DNA of 14,111 nt, taken from NCBI GenBank assembly GCA_023427825.1, contig JAEZAI010000336.1, positions 1 to 14,111 of the forward strand, given 5' to 3'. The stretch's first letter is position 1; each line of letters begins with the position of its first letter. This DNA is from Actinomycetes bacterium (lineage in GTDB: Bacteria > Actinomycetota > Acidimicrobiia > Acidimicrobiales > Microtrichaceae). This document shows, in pieces, positions 6,159 to 11,951 of this stretch. The position numbers were made by a program, and so were the translations under genes. Below the pieces are notes generated by a model. It ran no database searches. It was not told the DNA's origin and saw only the letters and a list, made by a program, of their open reading frames with translations.

Positions 6159-7301
6159 TCAGGAGGCGGCGGCCAGCGGCACCGGGATGCCCATGTCGTC
6201 CAGCGCGCCGCCGATCGCGACGGCTGCGGCGGTGAGCACGTCGGGCGTGATCGCCCCGATGCAGCCCACCCTGAACGTCTCCTCCGTGGTGAGCTTCCCG
6301 GGATAGAGGATGAAGCCGCGGTCCCGCACGCGGTCGTACAGCTCGCCGAAGGACCAGGCCGGGTGCTCCGGCGCGTGGAACGTGTGGATGATCGGCGTCC
6401 GGAGCTCCTCGGCCAGGTAGTGGCGGAAGCCGAGCTCCTCCATGCCGTCGCACAGGGCCCGGCTGTTGGCGGCGTACCGCGCCAGTCGGGCGCCGGCCCC
6501 GCCCTCCTCGTCGTACTGCGCGAGCGCCTCGCGCAGCGCGGCGACCAGGTGGGTCGGCGGCGTGTAGCGCCACTGGCCGGTCCGGTCCATGTACCGGCGC
6601 TGGTCGAGCAGGTCCAGGGAGAGGGAGTCGCAGTTGCCCTCGGACGCTGCGAGCACCTCGGGCGGCACGAGCACGAAGCCGACGCCCGGAAGTCCCTCCA
6701 GGCACTTGCCCGAGGCCGCGACGACGGCGTCGACCGCGGGGTGGTCGATCGCGGGGTCGAGCACCCCGAACGAGCTCATCGCGTCGACCAGGACGCGGCG
6801 TCCGGACGAGTGGGCGGCGTCGGCCAGTGCGGCGACCGGGTTGAGCAGGCCCGTGGAGGTCTCGCAGTGCACGATCGACACGTGGGTGACGTCGGGGTGC
6901 CGTTCGAGCACGGCGGCCAGCTCGTCGGGGTCGGGCGCCCGGTCCCACGCGCACTCCATCACGACGACCCGACGTCCGGCCTGCTCGGCCATCATGGCGA
7001 TGCGACGCCCGTAGGCCCCGTTCACCACCGCGACCATCGAGCCGTCACGAGGGACCAGGGTGCGGACCGCGCTCTCGACGGCGAACGTGCCCGAGCCCTG
7101 CATCGGTACGCACTCCAGGTCGCGGCCGGAGCCCGCGACGGCCAGGAGGCGGACGCACACCTCGGCGGTCAGGTCGTTGAACTGCCCGTCCCAGGAACCC
7201 AGGTCGACGGTGGCGGCCCGGCGCGTTCGCTCGGAGGTGGTGAGCGGGCCGGGGGTCAGCAGCACCGGCGGGGTCGGATGCGTTCCGTCCGGTCCTGGCA
7301 C
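6159..7301 (-). CDS. phnW: 2-aminoethylphosphonate:pyruvate aminotransferase
   Basis: A 380-residue class V aminotransferase closely matching PhnW. It transfers the amino group of 2-aminoethylphosphonate to pyruvate, giving phosphonoacetaldehyde and alanine. Family hallmarks are LLTPGPLTTS (14-23), DLGSWD (33-38), the PLP phosphate-binding stretch QGSGTFAVE (68-76), Asp173 in VDAMSSFG that contacts the pyridine nitrogen, the Schiff-base Lys199 in SGKCLEGLPGVGF, and the substrate-binding Arg344 in TFRVGCIG. Length is normal for the family (about 360-370). The start is GTG at 7301, seven nt after a TACCCT box, so the mRNA is probably leaderless. It is followed after 72 bp by the phosphonatase-like HAD gene, making a compact two-enzyme C-P bond cleavage route. 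No phosphonate transporter or regulator gene is visible nearby. Confidence 0.93.
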   Translation of the reverse strand: MPGPDGTHPTPPVLLTPGPLTTSERTRRAATVDLGSWDGQFNDLTAEVCVRLLAVAGSGRDLECVPMQGSGTFAVESAVRTLVPRDGSMVAVVNGAYGRRIAMMAEQAGRRVVVMECAWDRAPDPDELAAVLERHPDVTHVSIVHCETSTGLLNPVAALADAAHSSGRRVLVDAMSSFGVLDPAIDHPAVDAVVAASGKCLEGLPGVGFVLVPPEVLAASEGNCDSLSLDLLDQRRYMDRTGQWRYTPPTHLVAALREALAQYDEEGGAGARLARYAANSRALCDGMEELGFRHYLAEELRTPIIHTFHAPEHPAWSFGELYDRVRDRGFILYPGKLTTEETFRVGCIGAITPDVLTAAAVAIGGALDDMGIPVPLAAAS

Positions 7302-7308
7302 GGCGGAC

Positions 7309-7314
7309 AGGGTA
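7309..7314 (-). promoter_or_regulatory. Leaderless-type -10 box of phnW (TACCCT)
   Basis: On the minus strand TACCCT (TAnnnT) is separated by 7 nt from the GTG of phnW, and no Shine-Dalgarno is present. The position predicts that transcription starts at or near the start codon. The -35 zone falls within the loop and arm of the palindrome at 7315-7352, and no clear -35 hexamer is seen. Confidence 0.5.
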
Positions 7315-7352
7315 GACCCCGCCGGGCGGCGTGAACGCGCCCCGGCGGGGTC
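7315..7352. terminator. 12-bp perfect inverted repeat between the SRPBCC gene and phnW
   Basis: GACCCCGCCGGG (7315-7326) and CCCGGCGGGGTC (7341-7352) are perfectly complementary around a 14-nt loop. The hairpin is 17 nt past the SRPBCC stop, where a terminator for the arsR-SRPBCC operon is expected, though no T-tract follows. Its inner edge directly touches the phnW -10 box, so it could also be an operator for a dimeric regulator of phnW. Confidence 0.55.
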
Positions 7353-7369
7353 CAGCAGCGCCCCGACGG

Positions 7370-7879
7370 TCAGCCGGCGGCGAGCCCGGAGAGGTACCGG
7401 TCGAGCCGGACGAAGCTCGACGTCATGCCCTCCCGTGCCTCGGGGGAGCGGAACATGGCGGGCACGTTCTCCTGGATCGACACCGACCGGGTCCTGCCGT
7501 CGCCCATGTCCTCGAAGCGCATCGTGGTGCGGAACTCGACCCCGCCGACGTCCTCGGCGAACGCCAGCTCCCGCGGCGGGTCGATGACCGTGAAGCGACC
7601 GCTCGACGGGTACTGCTCGCCCGTCTCGTCGTTCACCATGATCGTCTCGAAGACCCCGCCGATCCGCAGGTCCACGGTGATGTTCTCGAGCGGGGTCGTG
7701 GTGCCCTCGGGACCCCAGAAGTGGGCGAGGTGCTCGGGCGTGGTGAGGCACTCGAACATCAGCTCCGGCGGGGCGTCGTAGACGCGGGTGAACGTGATCG
7801 TCGCCAGATCCGTCTCGGGGTCGACGACGGTCTCGATGTGGGTCCCGTTGATCTCGTGGGTCTCGGTGGTGGTGGTCAT
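7370..7879 (-). CDS. SRPBCC (AHSA1/START-like) domain protein
   Basis: A 169-residue SRPBCC-fold protein of the activator-of-Hsp90-ATPase (AHSA1) type. Recognisable segments are TITFTRVYDAPPELMFECLTTPEHLAHFWGP-like sequence at about 27-57, the central DLRIGGVFETIMVNDETG (70-87), PPRELAFAEDV (101-111) and the C-terminal helix ending SSFVRLDRYLSGL. These small proteins have a hydrophobic ligand pocket; the ligand here is unknown and no enzymatic activity can be assigned. The ATG overlaps the arsR stop by 4 nt (ATGA), and AGGAG lies 5 nt upstream, so it is co-transcribed and translationally coupled with the ArsR regulator. An ArsR-SRPBCC pairing is common in actinobacteria. Confidence 0.9.
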   Translation of the reverse strand: MTTTTETHEINGTHIETVVDPETDLATITFTRVYDAPPELMFECLTTPEHLAHFWGPEGTTTPLENITVDLRIGGVFETIMVNDETGEQYPSSGRFTVIDPPRELAFAEDVGGVEFRTTMRFEDMGDGRTRSVSIQENVPAMFRSPEAREGMTSSFVRLDRYLSGLAAG

Positions 7880-8229
7880 GAGTGCTCCTGCTGTGGTGGT
7901 GGTGGTTCCTGGGTGAGGGACCGGAGGTGCTGGTCCAGGCGGTCGAAGCGACCGGCCCAGGTCCGGCGGTGCTCCACGATCCAGTCGACGGCCCCCTCGA
8001 GGGGCTCCGTCTCGATCCGGCACGGCCGGTACTGGGCGTCCCGTCCCCGGCTGATCAGCCCCGCCCGCTCGAGCACCTTGAGGTGCTTGGAGACGGCCTG
8101 CAGGCTGACGTCGAACGGCTCGGCCAGCTCGTTGACCGTGGCCTCGCCCTTCGACAGCCGGGTGAGGATCGCCCGGCGGATCGGATCGGCGAGGGCGGCG
8201 AACGTGAGGTTCAACTGCTCGTCGTCCAC
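7876..8229 (-). CDS. ArsR-family winged-helix transcriptional regulator
   Basis: A 117-residue ArsR-type repressor. The winged helix spans about residues 6-75. LADPIRRAILTRLSKGEATVNELA-like sequence (13-36) leads to the recognition helix VSLQAVSKHLKVLERAGLI (41-59), followed by a wing with RGRDAQYRPCRIE (61-73). The only cysteine is Cys70, so there is no metal-binding CxC motif. This fits the non-metal ArsR group that pairs with SRPBCC proteins. The start is GTG with a strong AGGAG 5 nt upstream. It probably represses its own operon through the two dyads at 8289-8320, which lie just downstream of its -10 box. The inducing signal is unknown. Confidence 0.93.
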   Translation of the reverse strand: MDDEQLNLTFAALADPIRRAILTRLSKGEATVNELAEPFDVSLQAVSKHLKVLERAGLISRGRDAQYRPCRIETEPLEGAVDWIVEHRRTWAGRFDRLDQHLRSLTQEPPPPQQEHS

Positions 8230-8288
8230 GCCCGCTCCTTCCTCGTCCGACCCGGGATCGCGCGTCCGGGATTCCTCGCTGCTCGTGT

Positions 8289-8304
8289 TTAACCCGAGGG
8301 TTGA
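8289..8304. promoter_or_regulatory. ArsR-type operator, distal site (TTAAC-N6-GTTGA)
   Basis: A dyad TTAAC-N6-GTTGA (plus strand) that also includes the perfect AACCC-GA-GGGTT palindrome. It directly abuts a second site with the same half-site spacing. It lies between the predicted transcription start and the arsR gene. Binding by the adjacent ArsR is inferred. Confidence 0.65.
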
Positions 8305-8320
8305 TCAACTGCTGGGTTGA
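8305..8320. promoter_or_regulatory. ArsR-type operator, proximal site (TCAAC-N6-GTTGA)
   Basis: A perfect dyad, TCAAC-N6-GTTGA, adjoining the distal site with no gap, so that the junction forms the 10-bp palindrome GTTGATCAAC. It overlaps the last base of the -10 box and should cover the transcription start. Occupancy would therefore block RNA polymerase. Confidence 0.7.
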
Positions 8321-8348
8321 ATATGCACCTGGAGTTCGACCCTGTCAA
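8320..8348 (-). promoter_or_regulatory. Sigma70-type promoter of the arsR-SRPBCC operon
   Basis: On the minus strand a consensus -35 TTGACA (8348-8343) is followed by an optimal 17-bp spacer and a -10 CATATT (8325-8320), with four of six consensus matches. Two operator-like dyads follow immediately downstream. The leader to the GTG at 8229 would be roughly 80 nt. Confidence 0.7.
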
Positions 8349-8379
8349 GGGACGACCTGCAGATCGGACGAGAGGCGAC

Positions 8380-8404
8380 GGGGCCCGGGTGCCGCGGGGG
8401 AGGG
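8380..8404 (+). other. G-quadruplex-type motif
   Basis: Four G-runs of three or more (8380-8383, 8387-8389, 8396-8400, 8402-8404), with loops of 3, 6 and 1 nt, satisfy the usual G3+ N1-7 pattern. It lies between the dsbA-family stop codon and the arsR promoter. In such GC-rich DNA it may be chance. Confidence 0.4.
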
Positions 8405-8433
8405 AAGGTCAGGCGGGGCCGGGCAAGGGCGCG

Positions 8434-9078
8434 TCAGGCGGGTGTCGTTGCGACCTTCTCGAGCACCCGGAGGAACGTCTCGGCCTCCTGGGCGCCGGGG
8501 ACGAGGACCCGGTCGTCGATGACGACCGCCGGGACGCCGGTGATGTCGCGGTCGCGCGCGGCGGACTCCTCGGTGCGCACCTCGTCGGCGAACGCGCCCG
8601 ACGCGAGCACCTCGACGGCTGCATCGCGGTCCAGGCCGGCCGCGGTGGCCAGATCGGCGAGCACGCCGTGGTCGGACACGTCCGCACCGTCGGTGAAGTA
8701 GGCGTGGAAGATGCCGGCCACCAGGCGGTCCTGCGCGTCGGCGTCGACCGTGGCCGCCCAGGCCACCAGGCGGTGGGAGTCGAACGTGTTCACCCGCTGG
8801 GCCCGGTCGAACCGGTAGTCGATCCCCTCGGGGCCGCCGAGCGACACGAGCCGCCCGGTCATGGCGTCGAACGCTCCGGGTCCGTACTTCTTCTCGAGCA
8901 CCGGTCGGAGCTCCTGGGGATCGGGCGGTGCGCCGGGATCGAGCTCGAAGGCCCGCCAGCGCACCGTCACCTCCTGGTCGGGGTGCGCCTCCGCGAAGCG
9001 CTCGAGTGCGGTGGCGAGGCGGCGGGAGCCCAGGTAGCACCACGGGCAGACCATGTCGGACCAGACGTCGATGTGCAC
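8434..9078 (-). CDS. DsbA-family oxidoreductase, FrnE-like
   Basis: A 214-residue protein of the DsbA superfamily, FrnE type. Thioredoxin-fold strand one leads directly to the active-site CPWC at 11-14 in DMVCPWCYLGSRR. The long helical insertion spans about 60-165, and the cis-proline loop is TGVPAVVIDD (180-189, Pro183). There is no signal peptide, so it is predicted to be cytoplasmic, as for FrnE proteins linked to thiol-disulfide exchange and oxidative stress. GTG 9078 was chosen because it places the first strand at the N-terminus. A longer frame would reach an ATG overlapping the divergent ffh start with sequence unlike the family. It is divergent from ffh across 83 bp. No clear ribosome site or promoter was found for it. 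Confidence 0.9.
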   Translation of the reverse strand: MHIDVWSDMVCPWCYLGSRRLATALERFAEAHPDQEVTVRWRAFELDPGAPPDPQELRPVLEKKYGPGAFDAMTGRLVSLGGPEGIDYRFDRAQRVNTFDSHRLVAWAATVDADAQDRLVAGIFHAYFTDGADVSDHGVLADLATAAGLDRDAAVEVLASGAFADEVRTEESAARDRDITGVPAVVIDDRVLVPGAQEAETFLRVLEKVATTPA

Positions 9079-9146
9079 GCCGGGTCCAACGCCGCCGGCG
9101 GTCGGATGTTCCCGGCGGGCGTTGTCGGCCGGTCGGGCGCGGCCGG

Positions 9147-9152
9147 TAGCGT
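9147..9152 (+). promoter_or_regulatory. Leaderless-type -10 box of ffh (TAGCGT)
   Basis: TAGCGT (TAnnnT) is 9 nt before the ATG of ffh, with no Shine-Dalgarno between them. The arrangement and much of the surrounding sequence (TAG, then GGCTCCCG before the start codon) resemble the ftsY upstream region. A weak TTGTCG lies 19 bp further upstream. Confidence 0.55.
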
Positions 9153-9161
9153 TGGCTCCCG

Positions 9162-10634
9162 ATGTTCGAGTCACTGTCCGACCGCTTCGACGGCATCTTC
9201 ACCCGACTGCGCGGCAAGGGCCGCCTGTCCGAGGCCGACGTCGACGAGGTCCTCCGAGAGATCCGCCTCGCCCTGCTCGAGGCCGACGTCAACCTCACCG
9301 TCGTCAAGTCCATGCTCGCCCGGATCCGGGAGCGTGCGGTCGGTGAGGACCTGTCCCAGGCCCTGAACCCGGCGCTGCAGGTCAAGAAGATCGTCCTGGA
9401 GGAGCTGACCGAGACCCTCGGCGGCGAGACCCTCCGGATCACGTACGCGTCGAAGCCGCCCACGATCGTGCTGATGGCCGGTCTGCAGGGCTCCGGCAAG
9501 ACGACGAACTCCGCCAAGCTCGCCCGCTGGTTCAAGGCACAGGGCCGCAACCCGATCCTGGTCGGCGCCGACCTGCAGCGCCCTGCCGCGGTGCAGCAGC
9601 TCCGGACCCTGGGCGCGCAGATCGACGTGCCGGTGTGGTCCGCCGAGGACGACGTGGTCGCCTCGGGTCAGGGCGACCCGGTGGCCGTCGCGCAGGGCGC
9701 GGTCGAGGAGGCCCGGCGTCGCGGTCGTGACGTGCTCATCGTCGACACCGCCGGTCGCCTGGCGATCGACGCCGAGATGATGGAGCAGGTCCGGCAGATC
9801 TCGGACTCGCTCGACCCCGACTACACGTTCCTCGTCGTCGACGCGATGACCGGCCAGGACGCCGTCACCGTCGCCGAGTCGTTCCACCAGACGCTCGAGC
9901 TCGACGCCGTCATCCTGACCAAGCTCGACGGCGACGCCCGCGGTGGCGCCGCCCTGTCGGTCAAGGAGGTCGTCGGTCGCCCGATCGCCTTCGCCTCGAC
10001 CGGCGAGAAGCTCGAGGACTTCGACCTCTTCCATCCCGACCGGCTCGCTGGCCGCATCCTGGGCGAGGGCGACCTCGCCACGCTCATCGAGAAGGCCGAG
10101 ACCGCCTTCGAACAGGACGAGGCCGAGGCCGCGGCGGCCCGGCTGCTGGACGGCACGTTCACGCTCGACGACTTCCTGGACCAGATGCAGGCGCTCAAGA
10201 CGATGGGCCCGCTGTCCGGCGCCATGTCCATGCTCCCCGGCATCCCCAAGGAGGTACGCGACGTCGAGATCGACGACCGCCAGATCTCCCACGTGGAGGC
10301 GATCATCAAGTCCATGACGCCGGCCGAGCGGATCGAGCCCGACGTCATCGACGGCTCTCGTCGCACCCGGATCGCCAAGGGCTCCGGCACGTCGCCCGCC
10401 GAGGTCACCCAGCTCATCACGCAGTTCAAGCAGATGCGTCAGATGATGAAGGAGATGGGCAAGACCCCGCGCCGCCGCAAGGGCAAGAAGGGCGGTGGCA
10501 AGAAGGCCAAGAAGGGCGGGCGCGTGACCGCGAAGGGCCCGGCCAAGGTCAACAAGGCGGCGTTCGCCCTGCCCACGCTCGAGGAGATGGAATCGCAGAT
10601 GCCCAAGGGCGGCGGTTTCCCCAAGCTCACCTGA
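9162..10634 (+). CDS. ffh: Signal recognition particle protein Ffh (SRP54)
   Basis: A 490-residue SRP GTPase that binds 4.5S RNA and signal peptides and delivers ribosomes to FtsY. The N domain is about 1-90. G-domain motifs are GLQGSGKT (107-114), DLQRPAA (137-143), DTAGR (195-199) and TKLDG (253-257), and the interface motif GEKLEDFDLFHP is at 281-292. The M domain (about 325-435) is Met-rich, with the RNA-binding helix-turn-helix near GSRRTRIAKGSG (398-409) and a QMRQMMKEM stretch (424-432). A lysine/glycine-rich tail (437-465) precedes a C-terminal hydrophobic-acidic end. The tail makes it longer than E. coli Ffh (453 residues). ATG 9162 is the natural start, nine nt after a TAGCGT box. 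It heads the rpsP-khpA-rimM-trmD gene string. Confidence 0.98.
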   Translation: MFESLSDRFDGIFTRLRGKGRLSEADVDEVLREIRLALLEADVNLTVVKSMLARIRERAVGEDLSQALNPALQVKKIVLEELTETLGGETLRITYASKPPTIVLMAGLQGSGKTTNSAKLARWFKAQGRNPILVGADLQRPAAVQQLRTLGAQIDVPVWSAEDDVVASGQGDPVAVAQGAVEEARRRGRDVLIVDTAGRLAIDAEMMEQVRQISDSLDPDYTFLVVDAMTGQDAVTVAESFHQTLELDAVILTKLDGDARGGAALSVKEVVGRPIAFASTGEKLEDFDLFHPDRLAGRILGEGDLATLIEKAETAFEQDEAEAAAARLLDGTFTLDDFLDQMQALKTMGPLSGAMSMLPGIPKEVRDVEIDDRQISHVEAIIKSMTPAERIEPDVIDGSRRTRIAKGSGTSPAEVTQLITQFKQMRQMMKEMGKTPRRRKGKKGGGKKAKKGGRVTAKGPAKVNKAAFALPTLEEMESQMPKGGGFPKLT

Positions 10635-10677
10635 TGCCGGTCGCCCCGTGCGGCGCCGGCGACACGCGGCGCCCTCG

Positions 10678-10699
10678 GCCGGGGGAGCTTGCCTCCGGC
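10678..10699 (+). terminator. Hairpin between ffh and rpsP
   Basis: GCCGGGGG and CCTCCGGC form an 8-bp stem (one G-T pair) with the loop AGCTTG, 43 nt after the ffh stop. No T-run follows. It may be a partial terminator or processing site separating ffh from the rpsP group, and it overlaps a weak candidate promoter. Confidence 0.4.
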
Positions 10700-10717
10700 G
10701 GCCCGGGCGACCATCAT
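10689..10717 (+). promoter_or_regulatory. Weak candidate promoter upstream of rpsP
   Basis: TTGCCT (10689-10694) and CATCAT (10712-10717), with a 17-bp spacer, each match four of six consensus positions. If it is used, rpsP would have a leader of about 115 nt that contains the hairpin at 10742-10770. Confidence 0.3.
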
Positions 10718-10741
10718 GGACCGCTGCCCTGCGTCCGGGGC

Positions 10742-10770
10742 CGGTCGCGTGCTGCTCGCACCGACGACCG
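10742..10770 (+). other. Candidate structured leader hairpin upstream of rpsP
   Basis: CGGTCG/CGACCG (6 bp) encloses GTGC/GCAC (4 bp) around the loop TGCTC, with a 1x3 internal loop. It lies 69 nt before the rpsP start, in the 204-bp ffh-rpsP gap. No known ribosomal-protein leader family is recognised. Confidence 0.35.
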
Positions 10771-10838
10771 TCCGGCACGCAGCGAGACCGCATCCAGCAA
10801 GTTCCGTCACCCCTGAAGAGAAGAAGAAGGACTACCCC

Positions 10839-11111
10839 GTGGCCGTTCGACTCCGCCTCATGCGGATGGGCAAGAAGAAGCAGCCCACCTACCGCATCGT
10901 CGCCGCCGACTCCCGTTCCCCGCGCGACGGCCGGTTCATCGAGGTCGTGGGCACCTACGACCCGCGGCGTGAGCCGTCCGCCGTCACCGTCGACAACGAG
11001 AAGGCCGTCGACTGGCTGCAGAAGGGCGCCCAGCCCTCGGAGCGCGTGCAGAAGCTGCTGCAGATCTCGGGCGCGTGGGACGAGTTCCAGAGCGCCAAGG
11101 CCAAGAAGTGA
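10839..11111 (+). CDS. rpsP: 30S ribosomal protein bS16
   Basis: A 90-residue bS16, a 30S body protein required for small-subunit assembly. The family pattern is plain: [19 protein letters not shown] at 3-21, [19 protein letters not shown] at 24-42, and the later [16 protein letters not shown] (59-74). Length is normal (80-95 residues). The start is GTG, preceded by a purine-rich AAGAAGAAGGA run that ends 8 nt upstream and serves as the ribosome site. The stop overlaps the GTG of the next gene (GTGA), so rpsP and khpA are translationally coupled. Confidence 0.97.
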   Translation: MAVRLRLMRMGKKKQPTYRIVAADSRSPRDGRFIEVVGTYDPRREPSAVTVDNEKAVDWLQKGAQPSERVQKLLQISGAWDEFQSAKAKK

Positions 11112-11425
11112 CCGACGAGCAGGTCGACGAGACCGCCGAGGTCGAGGTGGAGCCGGTGGACGCCGACGACGCCGAGGAGGCCCGCCCCGAGCACGCGGCA
11201 GCGGTGCTCGAGCACATCGCCCGGTCGCTCGTCGACGAGCCCGACGGCGTCCGGGTGGACATCGACGAGAAGGGCCGTCGCACGCAGGTGAACCTGCGCG
11301 TCGCGGACGGCGACATGGGCCGCATCATCGGCAAGCGTGGCCGCATGGCCAACGCCATCCGGACGGTGACCCGCGCCGCTGCGGCCCACGACGGCGTCGA
11401 GATCGACGTCGAGTTCCTCGACTGA
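11108..11425 (+). CDS. khpA: KhpA-type KH-domain RNA-binding protein
   Basis: A 105-residue protein with a single KH domain. The GxxG loop is GKRG (75-78) in [18 protein letters not shown], and the domain spans about residues 28-105. KhpA proteins bind RNA, usually with KhpB/Jag, and are commonly encoded between rpsP and rimM, as here. Usual length is 75-85 residues; this one has an extra acidic N-terminal stretch of about 25 residues (repeated Glu, Asp and Val). GTG 11108 overlaps the rpsP stop by 4 nt. No other in-frame start codon near the KH domain is clearly better supported. Confidence 0.93.
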   Translation: MTDEQVDETAEVEVEPVDADDAEEARPEHAAAVLEHIARSLVDEPDGVRVDIDEKGRRTQVNLRVADGDMGRIIGKRGRMANAIRTVTRAAAAHDGVEIDVEFLD

Positions 11426-11456
11426 CGTCGGGGAGCGTCGAACCGGGACCGCTGCC

Positions 11457-11939
11457 CTGACCGGCGACCGCCCCCTCCTCGAGATCGGCCGGATCGCCAA
11501 GGCGCACGGCCTGAACGGCGAGGTCAACGTGGTCCTCGTGTCCAACCGCGAGGAGCGTCTGGCGCCCGGCTCCGTGCTGAGCACCGACGCGGGTGACCTG
11601 GAGGTCGCCACGTCGCGCCGTCACGGCGACCGCTGGCTCGTGCGCTTCGTCGGCCACGACGACCGCACCGCGGCCGAGGCGCTGCGCGGGCTCGTGCTGC
11701 AGGCCGAGCCGATCGACGACCCCGACGAGCTGTGGGTGCACGAGCTCGTCGGCTGCCGTGTGGTGAGCGCCGACGGTGTCGACCGCGGGGTCGTGACCGC
11801 GGTGCAGGACAACCCTGCCGCCGACCTGCTGGTGCTCGACGGCGGCGCGCTGGTGCCGGTCGTGTTCGTGACCGACGGCCCGACCGACGGCGTCGTGCAC
11901 GTGGACGTCCCCGACGGGCTCTTCGAGCTCGGCTCCTGA
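11457..11939 (+). CDS. rimM: Ribosome maturation factor RimM, probable CTG start
   Basis: RimM helps 30S assembly by binding uS19. From the proposed CTG it has 160 residues, normal for the family. The N-terminal barrel begins with EIGRIAKAHGLNGEV (9-23), and the PRC-barrel covers about 90-160, with LWVHELVGCRV (92-102), ALVPVVFV (131-138) and VDVPDGLFEL (149-158). There is no ATG, GTG or TTG between the khpA stop and 11529 in any frame. The first canonical in-frame start, GTG 11529, would remove the conserved GRI-KxHGLxGEV segment. The frame is open back to 11370. CTG 11457 is preceded by GGGA with an 8-nt spacer, making it the best candidate. A sequencing error that removed a start codon is the alternative. 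Confidence 0.9.
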   Translation: MTGDRPLLEIGRIAKAHGLNGEVNVVLVSNREERLAPGSVLSTDAGDLEVATSRRHGDRWLVRFVGHDDRTAAEALRGLVLQAEPIDDPDELWVHELVGCRVVSADGVDRGVVTAVQDNPAADLLVLDGGALVPVVFVTDGPTDGVVHVDVPDGLFELGS

Positions 11940-11951
11940 GCCGGAGCGGTC

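Noticed and set aside
5415..7334. 639-codon plus-strand open frame opposite the HAD gene and phnW
   Set aside because: Stop-free antisense frame typical of high GC content. Both minus-strand genes have intact catalytic motifs.
9171..10793. 540-codon minus-strand open frame opposite ffh
   Set aside because: Composition dominated by Gly/Asp/Arg/Leu/His, with no domain. The plus strand is clearly Ffh.
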